Positions 1 through 12,400 are shown, counted from the first letter of the stretch. The stretch is DNA of 64,000 bases from Ostreiculturibacter nitratireducens (GCF_032670585.1 NZ_JAVQHL010000002.1:620001-684000), one strand, 5' to 3'. Program-made: numbers and translations. Notes: a model not told the origin generated them from the sequence alone.

Positions 1-149
1 CGGATGTGAGCCATCCGCGCTGGAGCCAGGCTACCGAACGGCGTCTGGGTTCCGGTTTGTTCGCCGGGCGGCAGCCGACGCTTCTGTTCAACGGCTATGA
101 CGATGTCGCGGACCTCTACTCGGGCATGGATCTGTCGAGATACTACTGA
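1..149 (+). CDS. msrP: MsrP, periplasmic methionine-sulfoxide reductase catalytic subunit (3' end only)
   Basis: Only the last 48 codons are present; the reading frame enters from the left edge and stops with TGA at 147-149. The residues PRWSQATERR, followed by a TLLFNGYDDVA segment and a terminal LSRYY, match the end of the molybdopterin enzyme MsrP (YedY), which repairs methionine sulfoxide in periplasmic proteins. The stop codon overlaps the ATG of the next gene by one base, the usual msrP-msrQ arrangement. Identification rests on this short tail plus the neighbouring msrQ. Confidence 0.85.
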   Translation, partial: DVSHPRWSQATERRLGSGLFAGRQPTLLFNGYDDVADLYSGMDLSRYY

Positions 150-760
150 TGGCGACCGTGGACAGAGTGAACGCCGGCCTCAGGAAGGTGCCGGCCTGGG
201 TTCTTTATCTCGTCGGACCGCTCCCGGCGCTCTGGCTCTTCTGGCTGGCGACAACGGGTGGGCTCGGGGCGGACCCGGTCAAGGCGCTCGAACACGAGAT
301 CGGCAAGATCGGGCTTCAGCTTCTGGTCGCGGTGCTGTGCGTCACGCCGCTACGGCGCCACGCGGGCCTGAACCTGATGAAATTCCGCCGAGCGATCGGG
401 CTTCTCGCCTTCTTCTATGTTGTCCTGCACTTCCTCGCGTGGCTCGTGCTGGACATGGGGCTGCTTTGGGCGCAGGCGGCAGGGGATATCGTGAAGCGGC
501 CATACATCACGATCGGGATGGCGGGGCTTGTCATGCTGATCCCGCTGGCGGCGACGTCGAACGATTGGGCGATGCGGGAGCTCGGCGGCGCACGCTGGAG
601 AAAGCTGCACCGGCTGACGTACCTCGCCGTGCTTGCAGGGGCGATTCACTACGTTTGGCTCGTGAAGGCCTGGCCCGTGGAGCCCTTCCTGTATCTCGCC
701 GCGGTTGTCGCGCTTCTTGCCCTCCGCACGATTCAACGAGGACGGCGAGTCGCGGCCTGA
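149..760 (+). CDS. msrQ: MsrQ, heme-binding membrane subunit of the MsrPQ system
   Basis: A 203-residue integral membrane protein with about six hydrophobic segments and the ferric-reductase-like fold of MsrQ (YedZ). It carries electrons from the quinone pool or flavin reductase to periplasmic MsrP. Histidines suited to heme ligation sit in membrane segments (VVLHFLAWL near residue 93, and two spaced histidines in KLHRLTYLAVLAGAIHYVW near residues 154-168). The ATG at 149 overlaps the msrP stop, so translation is probably coupled. Length is normal for the family. Confidence 0.9.
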   Translation: MATVDRVNAGLRKVPAWVLYLVGPLPALWLFWLATTGGLGADPVKALEHEIGKIGLQLLVAVLCVTPLRRHAGLNLMKFRRAIGLLAFFYVVLHFLAWLVLDMGLLWAQAAGDIVKRPYITIGMAGLVMLIPLAATSNDWAMRELGGARWRKLHRLTYLAVLAGAIHYVWLVKAWPVEPFLYLAAVVALLALRTIQRGRRVAA

Positions 761-771
761 ATCACCTTCGA

Positions 772-790
772 GGGTGCCCATGGGGCACCC
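772..790 (+). terminator. Hairpin after msrQ, possible terminator
   Basis: GGGTGCCC (772-779) and GGGCACCC (783-790) form a perfect 8-bp stem with a three-base loop, 12 bases after the msrQ stop. There is no T-run after it, so this is a candidate terminator rather than a textbook intrinsic one. Confidence 0.45.
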
Positions 791-1071
791 GAATCCGGCC
801 AGAACCCTTGAAAATATGGCGATAGACCCTATCTGAAAGGAGGTCCCGCCCCTCGCGGAGCGGAACGGGAGTAGCGAGTTTGTCGGTCGGGGGCATGAAA
901 ATGCCCCCGAGTCTCCGTCAGACCCTCGGAAGAATCGTGGAAACGGGGCAGGGCGTGCCGGTTTTTGGCCGCCGCGTTTCGTTCGTGAGGGCGGAGACGC
1001 GTAATAAGTTGTTGTTTTATAATGACAAAGTGTCGCCGGGAGAAAAAACGAGACTTTCCCGAAAAAAGCAC

Positions 1072-1100
1072 TTGCGGAGGTCGCTGGTGGGACGTAAATA
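1072..1100 (+). promoter_or_regulatory. rRNA operon promoter (-35/-10)
   Basis: TTGCGG (1072-1077) and TAAATA (1095-1100) are separated by exactly 17 bases and preceded by A-tracts (AAAAAA at 1043-1048 and 1062-1067). Strength, spacing and position upstream of boxA fit a growth-controlled alphaproteobacterial rrn promoter. Transcription would start near 1107. No second promoter of comparable quality was found. Confidence 0.65.
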
Positions 1101-1238
1101 CCCCCTCACCGAAGCGGCGGCGACGCGGTGACGGTGCGCCGGACGGTCGGTGAGGCTGGCTGGTGACGAGATAAAATCGAGGGACATGCGGGCGGTTGCG
1201 CTAGGAAAGTATGGCGCTTCCGGTTGATTTTGTCTCTC

Positions 1239-1250
1239 TGCTCTTTGAAA
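1239..1250 (+). promoter_or_regulatory. boxA antitermination site in the rrn leader
   Basis: TGCTCTTTGAAA closely resembles the boxA core TGCTCTTTAAC bound by NusB-NusE, and lies between promoter and 16S where rrn antitermination signals are found. Confidence 0.7.
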
Positions 1251-1259
1251 TTGCTGGTT

Positions 1260-1288
1260 ACTGAAGAGATATGTGGGCGGTTTGGTCC
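1260..1288 (+). other. 5' arm of the 16S precursor processing stem
   Basis: Bases 1260-1280 pair with 3034-3054 downstream of 16S over 21 positions, with one mismatch and one G-U pair; the 13-base core CTGAAGAGATATG is perfectly complementary to CATATCTCTTCAG. The helix continues inward through 1281-1288 against 3026-3033, with G-U pairs and one mismatch. This is the long double-stranded stem expected to be cut by RNase III to release pre-16S. Confidence 0.75.
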
Positions 1289-1406
1289 TTTCGATGGACA
1301 AACGCTGCATATCGGCCTTCTAGGGTTTCGGCCCGATGATGAAGGTGTCAGCTTCACTGTCTTGACGGACTTCGTTCCCTTGGAACGATGTGCATCAGAC
1401 AGATGA

Positions 1407-1428
1407 CATCCGCCAAGCCTGGCGGATG
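1407..1428 (+). other. Leader hairpin upstream of 16S
   Basis: CATCCGCCA (1407-1415) and TGGCGGATG (1420-1428) form a perfect 9-bp stem closed by a four-base loop. No T-run follows, so it is a leader structure, not a terminator. A second GNRA-capped hairpin, AGCGCG-GTAA-CGCGCT, lies at 1459-1474 immediately before the 16S 5' end. Confidence 0.6.
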
Positions 1429-1477
1429 ACGATGTGCAGAGGTTCGAACGTCAAGGTTAGCGCGGTAACGCGCTTTC

Positions 1478-2952
<1,475 letters not shown>

Positions 2953-3086
2953 AGCTTCTGGCAGGATCGCTTGCGATCCTCGTGAAGCGACTTAGCAGAT
3001 CGCCAGTCAGGCGATCACACATCACGGTCCAGGCCGTCCTCATATCTCTTCAGTCCAAGAAATCATCAGACCTACCGGTCTGGACT

Positions 3087-3163
<77 letters not shown>

Positions 3164-3181
3164 TCATCCCTGTGGGGAAAC

Positions 3182-3257
3182 GGGGCGTTAGCTCAGCTGG
3201 GAGAGCACCTGCTTTGCAAGCAGGGGGTCGTCGGTTCGATCCCGACACGCTCCACCA
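3182..3257 (+). tRNA. alaT: tRNA-Ala (UGC)
   Basis: A 76-nt cloverleaf, 18 bases after tRNA-Ile. The acceptor GGGGCGT pairs with ACGCTCC before an encoded ACCA end; the anticodon loop CTTTGCAAG gives UGC; the T-arm is GGTTCGATCCC. About 270 bases of spacer without other genes separate it from 23S. Confidence 0.97.
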
Positions 3258-3523
3258 AACTCAGACGATTTGACCATCAGGGGCATCTGCGGATGCATCT
3301 GGTCGTCCAATCGGACGGCATTGACATCGTGAAGAGAGATACAAATCAGCGTTGCTGATGTTCCCGAGTAAGGGGATGTCGCGGGCCAGACCCGCAGAGC
3401 AACGTTGTCCAAGTCAAGTACACTAACCAAAAGTACCGAACACGAACCAGGTTCGGTATGGGTAGTCCGGCGATAGCTCGCCGGATGTACAGACTTTTGA
3501 CCGGAAGAAGCCTGTCTTCTTCT

Positions 3524-6369
<2,846 letters not shown>

Positions 6370-6424
6370 CAGTAGAAGCCAGGCATGCGCCTGCGAACTT
6401 CTGCAAAGTCACTTGGACACCTGA

Positions 6425-6439
6425 TTTGTGTTTCTTTCT
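6425..6439 (+). other. 5' arm of the 5S flanking stem
   Basis: TTTGTGTTTCTTTCT (6425-6439) is perfectly complementary over 15 bases to 6560-6574, so the 5S RNA is enclosed by a precursor helix directly continuous with its own terminal stem. Confidence 0.75.
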
Positions 6440-6440
6440 C

Positions 6441-6558
6441 GGTTTGGTGGTCATAGCGCGAGCAAAACACCCGATCCCATCCCGAACTCGGCCGTTAAGT
6501 GCCGCCGCGCCGATGGTACTGCGTCTCAAGACGTGGGAGAGTAGGTCACCGCCAAACC
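6441..6558 (+). rRNA. rrf: 5S ribosomal RNA
   Basis: A 118-nt 5S RNA whose ends GGTTTGGTGG and CCACCGCCAAACC-like 3' strand form helix I. The internal CCGATCCCATCCCGAACTCGG block and GGGAGAGTAGGTC are characteristic of 5S. It lies about 70 bases after 23S. Confidence 0.96.
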
Positions 6559-6605
6559 TAGAAAGAAACACAAACCGTATCTCTCGCACGATGAAATCAC
6601 CCTGA

Positions 6606-6682
<77 letters not shown>

Positions 6683-6710
6683 AAATCCTGAAATAATGTC
6701 AGATGCTTAA

Positions 6711-6733
6711 CCTCGCTCGCCGCGAGGCTTTTT
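6711..6733 (+). terminator. Intrinsic terminator of the rRNA operon
   Basis: CCTCGC (6711-6716) and GCGAGG (6722-6727) form a 6-bp G+C stem with a five-base loop, followed by CTTTTT (6728-6733). It lies 28 bases after tRNA-fMet and closes the transcription unit. Confidence 0.8.
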
Positions 6734-6750
6734 GCGTTCCGACTACAGGC

Positions 6751-7190
6751 GGCTTTGTTGTGCAAATACCGTGATGGATTCACGCTGCGCATCCAAGCTG
6801 TTGCTCGCGCCTGTCACGCGGCCGTCGCCGCGCGTGATGCCGCTGCTGTGATCCCGCCCCGCCGGAACAGCGAGCCCAGGAAAGAATGTTCGGCCGGTGC
6901 CCGCGTCGGAGGCGAAACACACTGCGCCAGTCGCGTCTCGGCCGCGCGATCTGGTGACGCAAAGGCGGCCATCTCTGGTGCAACCGGGTGGAGGCCAGGA
7001 TCCAGTGTTCAAGCTCCTCGGCAAAAGGGTCATGTCACAGGACCTCGATCGACAGGTTGCCGAGGTTCAGATCCGCGCCGCAATCCTGAACCGCTGCACC
7101 TCTCTCGGCACAGCGTTCACGCAGCGCGCTGAACGACTCCATCAAGAGAAAGCGGAACGCTGACCCAAAGAGGATTTGCGCAGCAAAGCC
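6751..7190 (+). mobile_element. Internally deleted IS5-family insertion sequence
   Basis: The left end GGCTTTGTTGTGCAAATAC (6751-6769) and the inverted right end (7172-7190, reading GGCTTTGCTGCGCAAATCC on the minus strand) match at 16 of 19 positions and have the GGCTTTGTTGCACAAA form of IS5-group inverted repeats. Between them is only a C-terminal transposase fragment. At 440 bp it is well under half the size of intact relatives, so it cannot transpose by itself. It inserted just after the rrn terminator. No clear target duplication is visible. Confidence 0.75.
6812..7163 (+). pseudogene. Frameshifted C-terminal fragment of an IS5-family transposase
   Basis: One frame from about 6812 gives CHAAVAARDAAAVIPPRRN, the segment around the second catalytic region of IS5 transposases. 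After about 6940 the similarity continues in the next frame with KLLGKRVMSQDLDRQVAEV and IRAAILNRCTSLGT, the conserved transposase C-terminus. The N-terminal two thirds are absent, so the gene is dead by both deletion and frameshift. Family assignment is by recalled motifs, not by a search. Confidence 0.7.
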
Positions 7191-7271
7191 CCAAGTGTGT
7201 CCTGGGCTCGACGTGGGCCGAGACACTCTTCGTGAAACGGTGTGGGTGCAAGCACTTGAATGGCCCCCGGA

Positions 7272-8162
7272 TCATTCTTCCCTCGCTTCCCGCAACAGCC
7301 AATCGGTAAACACGATCGCGTTCGACGACGCATGCGGGTGCACCTTGATGTAGAAATCGAGAGGCGAGACGATGCAGTCGGGGATCAGCCTGACCAGTTT
7401 CCCCGACGCCACCAGCGGACCGGTCAGGCCGTCCCATCCCAGGACGGCGCCGATATCGTCCTGAGCGGCCTGCAGGGCGATGACGTAGTTGTTGACCCGA
7501 AAGCCCTTGCGGAGCGGCCCATCGTATCCGAGCGCCCGGCACCAGTCGCGCCACTCGGTCCAGCCGGCCTCGCCGGCCTCCAGATGGATCAGCGGAAGGC
7601 TGGCAAAATCCGAGATCACTGAAACCGGGTGCTCCTGACGGAAGCGCGGACTGCCGAGTGCCATGATCCGGTCGCGGAACAGCACGCGGCAATCGCCCGT
7701 GGCCTTCGCGATGTCGCCGTAGTGGATGCTGAGATCGCAATACGCCGTGTGCACGTCGACGTCGCTGACATTCTGGGTGACCGAGATGTGGCTGAAGGAT
7801 TTCCAGAACCGCGCGAGTTTTGGCGCCAGCCACAGCGAGCTGACTGCCGTCGAAGTGTGGATGGTCACATCCGCCTTGGTGGACCGGGACCGCAGTTGGG
7901 CGATGGCGTCGGAGATCTCTTCGAGCCCGCGCTGCATCGCGACGAGGAGGTAGGCCCCGGTCTCGGTCAGCTCCACGCCTCTGTGATGACGGCGGAACAA
8001 GGTCTGCTGCAACTCGGCTTCGAGCGCCTTCACCTGATGGCTTATCGCCGCGGGCGTGACGTTGAGTTCCTGCGCCGCACTCTTGAAGCTGACAAGACGT
8101 GCAGCCGCCTCGAAGGCGATAAGCGCGCTCATCGGGGGCAGGTCATACGGTCGTCTTGGCAT
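7272..8162 (-). CDS. LysR-family transcriptional regulator, GcvA-like
   Basis: A 296-residue LysR protein. The N-terminal winged helix (residues about 8-66) contains ALIAFEAAARLVSFKSAAQ and VTPAAISHQVKALEAEL, the GcvA-subgroup style of helix-turn-helix; the remainder is the two-lobed effector domain. It is divergent from the MttB-type methyltransferase gene across a 345-base spacer holding a perfect palindrome with CTAAT half sites. By the usual LysR arrangement it probably controls that gene, and the effector may be the methylated amine or a breakdown product such as glycine. That ligand is inference only. Confidence 0.85.
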   Translation of the reverse strand: MPRRPYDLPPMSALIAFEAAARLVSFKSAAQELNVTPAAISHQVKALEAELQQTLFRRHHRGVELTETGAYLLVAMQRGLEEISDAIAQLRSRSTKADVTIHTSTAVSSLWLAPKLARFWKSFSHISVTQNVSDVDVHTAYCDLSIHYGDIAKATGDCRVLFRDRIMALGSPRFRQEHPVSVISDFASLPLIHLEAGEAGWTEWRDWCRALGYDGPLRKGFRVNNYVIALQAAQDDIGAVLGWDGLTGPLVASGKLVRLIPDCIVSPLDFYIKVHPHASSNAIVFTDWLLREAREE

Positions 8163-8507
8163 ATGCCTGCTCCTCCCTGCCGCCTTGTCCCGGCGAACCG
8201 CTCTGCAGAATCTCGACGGGTATGCATTAGTTCAACTAATTCAGGGCGAGTATTATTGCAATTGTCAGCTCGGACCGAAGCACCCCATTACATCAACAGA
8301 ATTCACCAAGGGCCCGATGCAATGGCGCGTCCGAATCTCGTTCAGCCTGACGACAGGCTTCGCGTGGAGCAGCGGCGCTTCTCCGGGATCGCCGTTGCCG
8401 AGGCCGCTGGGTTGCCGGGGGCGCCCCCGCATACGGAAAAAGAACGTGCATGAGACCTTGGCGCTGCCAGGCACGGGTGCGCGGTCATTCTCTCGAAAGG
8501 ATACGGA
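8163..8507. other. Divergent control region between LysR and mttB-like genes
   Basis: 345 bases with no coding sequence. It contains the palindrome at 8226-8240 and a locally A+T-rich stretch around 8221-8265 (TATTATTGCAATTGTC) suited to promoter DNA. The mttB-like start has an AAAGGA ribosome binding site at 8497-8502. No clear -35/-10 pair is called. Confidence 0.6.
8226..8240. promoter_or_regulatory. Perfect palindrome, candidate LysR (GcvA-type) operator
   Basis: ATTAGTT-C-AACTAAT is a perfect 15-base dyad lying 64 bases upstream of the LysR start codon. It fits the T-N11-A form of LysR sites, and its half sites carry CTAAT/ATTAG, the element known for GcvA binding. This agrees with the GcvA-like sequence of the adjacent regulator. 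Confidence 0.6.
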
Positions 8508-10085
8508 ATGCTGGATCAGGAAGTGACCACTGGAGTTCGTGAACGCCGGTCGCGGCGCAGCTCGGGCAAGTCGGGGCGCACCGGAGAGGCCGGCGAGAAC
8601 CTCCATCTCCGCGTGCCCTACATCACCCGCAAGGTTCCGACCTACGACCTTCTCGACGAAGAGAGCCTCATCCGGATCGAGGCCGGCGCGGACCGAATCC
8701 TCGCCGAGATCGGTATCGAGTTCCGCGAGGACCCGGACACCGTGGAACTCTTCCGCAAGGCCGGGGGCGAGGTCACAAACATCGAAAAAGATGTCTGGAA
8801 CATCAGATTCGAACCGGGGATGATCCGGGAAATCCTGAAGACCGCGCCTGCGAGCTTCACCCAGCACGCCCGCAACCGCGCCAACAATGTCGAGATCGGC
8901 GGCAAGGCGATGGTCTTCGCGCCCTCCTACGGCTCGCCCTTCGTGATGGATCTCGACAAGGGCCGCCGTTACGGCACGATCGAGGACTTCCAGAACCTGG
9001 TGAAGCTGGCGCAATCCTCGCCCTGGCTGCACCATTCCGGCGGCACGATCTGCGAGCCCACGGACGTTCCGGTCAACAAGCGGCATCTGGACATGGTCTA
9101 TGCCCATATCCGCTATTCGGACCGGGCCTTCCTGGGTTCGATCACCGCGCCCGAGCGCGCCGAGGACTCGATCGAGATGTGCCGGATCCTGTTCGGCGCG
9201 GAGTTCGTCGACCAGAACTGCGTGATCATGGGTAACTTCAACACGACCTCGCCCCTCGTCCTCGACGGGGCCACGACCAAGGGCATCACCGCCTATGCGC
9301 GTGCCGGCCAGGGGTCGATCCACCTGCCTTTCCTCCTCGGCGGCGCGGTTTCGCCGCTGACGGTGGCCGGAAGCGTCGCGCAATGCCTGGCCGAGTCCAT
9401 GGTCTCCTGTGCGATCACCCAGCTCGTCCGTCCTGGCGCGCCCGCCATCCTCGCCGGGTTCCTGAGTTCTATGTCGCTGCGTTCGGGATCGCCGACCTTC
9501 GGCACGCCCGAACCGGCGCTGGGCTCGCTTGTTATGGGGCAGCTTGCCCGTCGTCTGAACATGCCCCTGCGCTGCGCCGGGAACTTCTCGACCTCGAAGC
9601 GTCCAGACGGGCAGGCGATGCAGCAGAGCATGATGTCGATGATGTCGGCCATCCAGGGCGGCGCGAACTACATCCTGCACTCGGCTGGCTTCCTCGACGG
9701 GCTGCTCAGCATGTCCTACGAGAAATTCGTCATGGACACCGACATGTGCGGCGCGCTGCATGCCTATCTCAACGGCGTCGAAGTGACCGAGGACACGCTC
9801 GGCATCGACGCGCTGGCGGAACAGGGACCGGGCAAACACCTGTTCTCCACCGCACATACGCTCCGCCACTACGAAACCGCGTATTGGGACAGCGCCCTGA
9901 ACGACGACTCGCCTTATGAAACCTGGTCCGAACAGGGCGAGGCGGACTCCGCGACCCGGGCAAACAAGCGCTGGAAAGACATCTTGGCCAAATACGAGCC
10001 GCCGCACCTCGACGCGGACAAGGACGAGGCGCTCAAGGACTTCATCGCCCGCAAGAAGGCCTCGATGGCCGACTTGTGGTACTGA
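8508..10085 (+). CDS. MttB-family (non-pyrrolysine) corrinoid-dependent amine methyltransferase
   Basis: A 525-residue protein of the trimethylamine methyltransferase superfamily (COG5598). The frame runs without any in-frame amber codon, so it belongs to the non-pyrrolysine group whose characterised members demethylate quaternary amines such as glycine betaine, proline betaine or carnitine onto a corrinoid protein. Conserved stretches include VVFAPSYGSPFVMD-like sequence near residue 140 and GGTICEPTDVPVNKRHLDM near 180. Start ATG 8508 has an AAAGGA site. A BCCT transporter and UspA gene lie convergently downstream. No corrinoid protein or activator is encoded in the window, so the partner must be elsewhere; substrate is unknown. 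Confidence 0.85.
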   Translation: MLDQEVTTGVRERRSRRSSGKSGRTGEAGENLHLRVPYITRKVPTYDLLDEESLIRIEAGADRILAEIGIEFREDPDTVELFRKAGGEVTNIEKDVWNIRFEPGMIREILKTAPASFTQHARNRANNVEIGGKAMVFAPSYGSPFVMDLDKGRRYGTIEDFQNLVKLAQSSPWLHHSGGTICEPTDVPVNKRHLDMVYAHIRYSDRAFLGSITAPERAEDSIEMCRILFGAEFVDQNCVIMGNFNTTSPLVLDGATTKGITAYARAGQGSIHLPFLLGGAVSPLTVAGSVAQCLAESMVSCAITQLVRPGAPAILAGFLSSMSLRSGSPTFGTPEPALGSLVMGQLARRLNMPLRCAGNFSTSKRPDGQAMQQSMMSMMSAIQGGANYILHSAGFLDGLLSMSYEKFVMDTDMCGALHAYLNGVEVTEDTLGIDALAEQGPGKHLFSTAHTLRHYETAYWDSALNDDSPYETWSEQGEADSATRANKRWKDILAKYEPPHLDADKDEALKDFIARKKASMADLWY

Positions 10086-10256
10086 GGAAGAAACACCTCG
10101 GATGACGACTGGCCCGCTGCGGCAACCATGTCTGCAAGCGGGCCAATCCTGGCGCGTCAGCCTGAGTGGACCAGGCCACCGGGGCCGACGCGTGGACCGG
10201 TCGGCGTCGCATCGCCGAATTCCGAGGGCAAGGCCAGGCTGAGCGCATGCTCACGG

Positions 10257-10280
10257 CCCCCGCCCTTGTCGGGGCGGGGG
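10257..10280. terminator. G+C-rich hairpin between convergent genes
   Basis: CCCCCGCCC (10257-10265) and GGGCGGGGG (10272-10280) form a perfect 9-bp stem with a six-base loop in the 210-base gap between the converging mttB-like and BCCT genes. No T-run on either side, so at best a weak or factor-assisted bidirectional terminator. Confidence 0.4.
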
Positions 10281-10295
10281 GGCGCAGGTGCCAAA

Positions 10296-11951
10296 CTAGG
10301 ACAGCTTCGCCTCGGCGCTGAGGCCCCGGCCTATGGCAACGCACATCAGAAGAAGCACCACGGTGAACGGCAGACCCGTCGAGATGACCATCGACTGAAG
10401 CGACTGCAGGCCGCCGGCGCTCAACAGAAGAACGATGGCGACGGCACCTTCGAAGATGCACCAGAACGCCCGCTGGGGCACCGGCGCATCGATCTTGCCA
10501 CCGGCGGTGATCGTGTCGATCACGAGCGAACCGGAGTCCGACGAGGTCACGAAGAAGACGATGACAAGGACGATGCCGACGAGCGACGTGATGCCGGCCA
10601 ATGGCAGAACGTCCAGCATCTTGAAGAGCTTGAGCTCAAGCGCTGCGTCCTGTGCAACCGTGTAGCCTTCGGTGACGACCTGATGCAGGGCCGTGCCGCC
10701 GAAGACGGACATCCACAACACGCAGACCAGCGACGGTATGAGAAGAACGCAGACCACGAATTCGCGGACGGTGCGGCCACGGCTGACCCGTGCGATGAAC
10801 ATGCCGACAAACGGTGACCAGCTGATCCACCATGCCCAGTAGAATGACGTCCAGCCTTGGCTGAAGTTCACGTCCTCGCGGCCAAACGGGTTCGACAGTG
10901 CCGGCAGGTACTGGAAATACGAGCCGAGCGAGCTTGCGAAAAGCTTCAGGAGATAGACGGTCGGACCCGCGATCAGGACGAAGATCAGCAGCAGGAATGC
11001 CAGCGCCATGTTGATTTCCGAGAGCACCTTGACCCCGCCATCGAGGCCCCGCAGGACCGAGACGAGCGCGATGGCGGTGATCCCCGAAATCAGCAGCACT
11101 TCGGTCATCGGTCCGACCGGGATGCCGAACAGCTCGTTCAGGCCCGCGTTCGCCTGTGTCGCGCCGAAGCCCAACGATGTTGCCAGGCCGAAGAGCGTGG
11201 CGAATACCGCGAGGGTGTCGATGATGTGGCCGACCCAGCCCCAGACGGCATCGCCGAAAATCGGGTAGAAGGCGGAGCGGATCGTGAGCGGAAGTCCCTT
11301 GTTATAGGTGAAAAGCGCCAGCGCCAGCGCGACGATCGCGTAGATCGCCCAGGGATGCAGTCCCCAGTGGAAGATGGTTGCCGCCATCCCGAGCCTGACG
11401 GCACCGGCTTCGTCACCGGCGGCCGCACCAAGGGGCGCCCAGTCGATGCGCGCACCGCCGTCGGCCGCTACGCCGCCAATGGAGGACGAGAAGTGGCTCA
11501 TTGGCTCGGCGACGCCATAGAACATCAGCCCGATGCCCATGCCTGCGGCAAAAAGCATGGCGAACCAACCGGTATAGCTGTAGTCCGGCACGGCTTCCGT
11601 GCCGCCCAGCCGGACTTTGCCCCAGGGCGTGACGATGAGGACGAGGCAGAAAAGAACGAAGATGTTGGCTGCTCCGAGGAAGAACCAGTCGAAGCCCTTG
11701 GTGACGGCTCTGAACAGCCAGCTGAAGGCGGCGTCCGCCTGCTCGGGCAACGCCAGGGCATAGAACACGAAGGCTACGATCGAGAGGCCTGAAACGAGGA
11801 AGACGGGGTTGTGAATGTCGAACCCCAATGGGCCAAGGCTTCCCTCGACATTGTCTTGTCCGATCTCGTAGTCGGTTTCGATGAGATCGACGGCACCTTC
11901 CGGACTCGGGATCCCTTCAGGTGTAGCCGTGTCGCCTGATTGATCGGCCAT
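10296..11951 (-). CDS. BCCT-family betaine/carnitine/choline transporter
   Basis: A 551-residue secondary transporter with about twelve membrane segments. The family signatures are clear: GMGIGLMFYGVAEP in the unwound helix that binds sodium, and the tryptophan-rich FYWAWWISWSPFVGMFIAR segment around residue 365. The start chosen is ATG at 11951, preceded by an AAGGGGA site; a TTG five codons upstream is less likely. It follows the UspA gene by 32 bases, so the two form an operon. It would import a quaternary amine for osmoprotection or as substrate for the nearby MttB-type enzyme. Confidence 0.93.
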   Translation of the reverse strand: MADQSGDTATPEGIPSPEGAVDLIETDYEIGQDNVEGSLGPLGFDIHNPVFLVSGLSIVAFVFYALALPEQADAAFSWLFRAVTKGFDWFFLGAANIFVLFCLVLIVTPWGKVRLGGTEAVPDYSYTGWFAMLFAAGMGIGLMFYGVAEPMSHFSSSIGGVAADGGARIDWAPLGAAAGDEAGAVRLGMAATIFHWGLHPWAIYAIVALALALFTYNKGLPLTIRSAFYPIFGDAVWGWVGHIIDTLAVFATLFGLATSLGFGATQANAGLNELFGIPVGPMTEVLLISGITAIALVSVLRGLDGGVKVLSEINMALAFLLLIFVLIAGPTVYLLKLFASSLGSYFQYLPALSNPFGREDVNFSQGWTSFYWAWWISWSPFVGMFIARVSRGRTVREFVVCVLLIPSLVCVLWMSVFGGTALHQVVTEGYTVAQDAALELKLFKMLDVLPLAGITSLVGIVLVIVFFVTSSDSGSLVIDTITAGGKIDAPVPQRAFWCIFEGAVAIVLLLSAGGLQSLQSMVISTGLPFTVVLLLMCVAIGRGLSAEAKLS

Positions 11952-11983
11952 TTGATCCCCTTTCAATTCAATTTGTCTGAAGT

Positions 11984-12400
11984 TCAGTCGCGCACCAGCA
12001 TGACGGACGCGTTGCTGTGGGCGGCGATGTGCGCACCGTGGCCGGACCAGACGTAGTCCGCCACGTTCGGCACGTGCGAGGCCATCACGACGAGGTCCGC
12101 GCCCAGTTCATCGATCGCTTCCTCGAGTTCGCGATCCATCTGAATGGTTGGATCGTGGCTGACGATGGTGTGCGTCGATGCGGTGGACTGCGACGATTTG
12201 GCTTGCTCGGCCGCGAAGGCCTGCAGTTTCCGCATGAATTCCTCGGGAGTGCGTGAGACCGCGCTTGGTGTCGACGTCGTCACGCCGACGTAACAAAGCT
12301 CGGCTTCATACTTCTGCGCCAGATCACGCGCCAGACGAAGCGCCTTTTCGAGTTTGCTCACGTGGGCAAGGTCCACGGGCACAACTATTCTCTTGAACAT
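11984..12400 (-). CDS. Universal stress protein (UspA family), TeaD-like context
   Basis: A 138-residue single-domain Usp protein starting MFKRIVVPVDLAHV and ending ASHVPNVADYVW...ASVMLVRD, the usual first strand and C-terminal nucleotide-binding region. The GHGAHIAAHSNAS segment stands in for the G-x2-G-x9-G(S/T) ATP loop in a divergent form, so ATP binding is uncertain. ATG at 12400 has a strong GGAGGG site. Being first gene of an operon with an osmolyte transporter recalls TeaD, the Usp protein that regulates ectoine uptake in Halomonas. A regulatory role on the BCCT protein is inference. Confidence 0.85.
   Translation of the reverse strand: MFKRIVVPVDLAHVSKLEKALRLARDLAQKYEAELCYVGVTTSTPSAVSRTPEEFMRKLQAFAAEQAKSSQSTASTHTIVSHDPTIQMDRELEEAIDELGADLVVMASHVPNVADYVWSGHGAHIAAHSNASVMLVRD

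Larger units (their letters stand above)
791..1477 (+). other. rRNA operon promoter and leader region, no gene
   Basis: These 687 bases between the msrQ hairpin and 16S hold no convincing coding sequence; short open frames here lack a ribosome binding site and family resemblance. They contain the rrn promoter (1072-1100), A-tract-rich DNA just upstream of it (about 1041-1068) that could act as an UP element, a boxA (1239-1250), the 5' arm of the 16S processing stem (1260-1288) and two hairpins close to the 16S start. Confidence 0.8.

Noticed and set aside
1018..1023. TATAAT as a second rrn promoter
   Set aside because: No acceptable -35 hexamer at 16-18 bases upstream; the TTGCGG/TAAATA pair downstream is far better.
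880..1131. Plus-strand open frame of 83 codons in the rrn leader
   Set aside because: It spans the rrn promoter, has no ribosome binding site and poor codon bias.
7117..7833. 238-codon minus-strand frame over the LysR gene
   Set aside because: Shadow of the LysR coding frame on the same strand, Arg/Pro-rich without family similarity.
8265..10007. 580-codon minus-strand frame opposite the MttB-type gene
   Set aside because: Antisense shadow caused by high G+C codon bias; the opposite strand encodes a clear enzyme.
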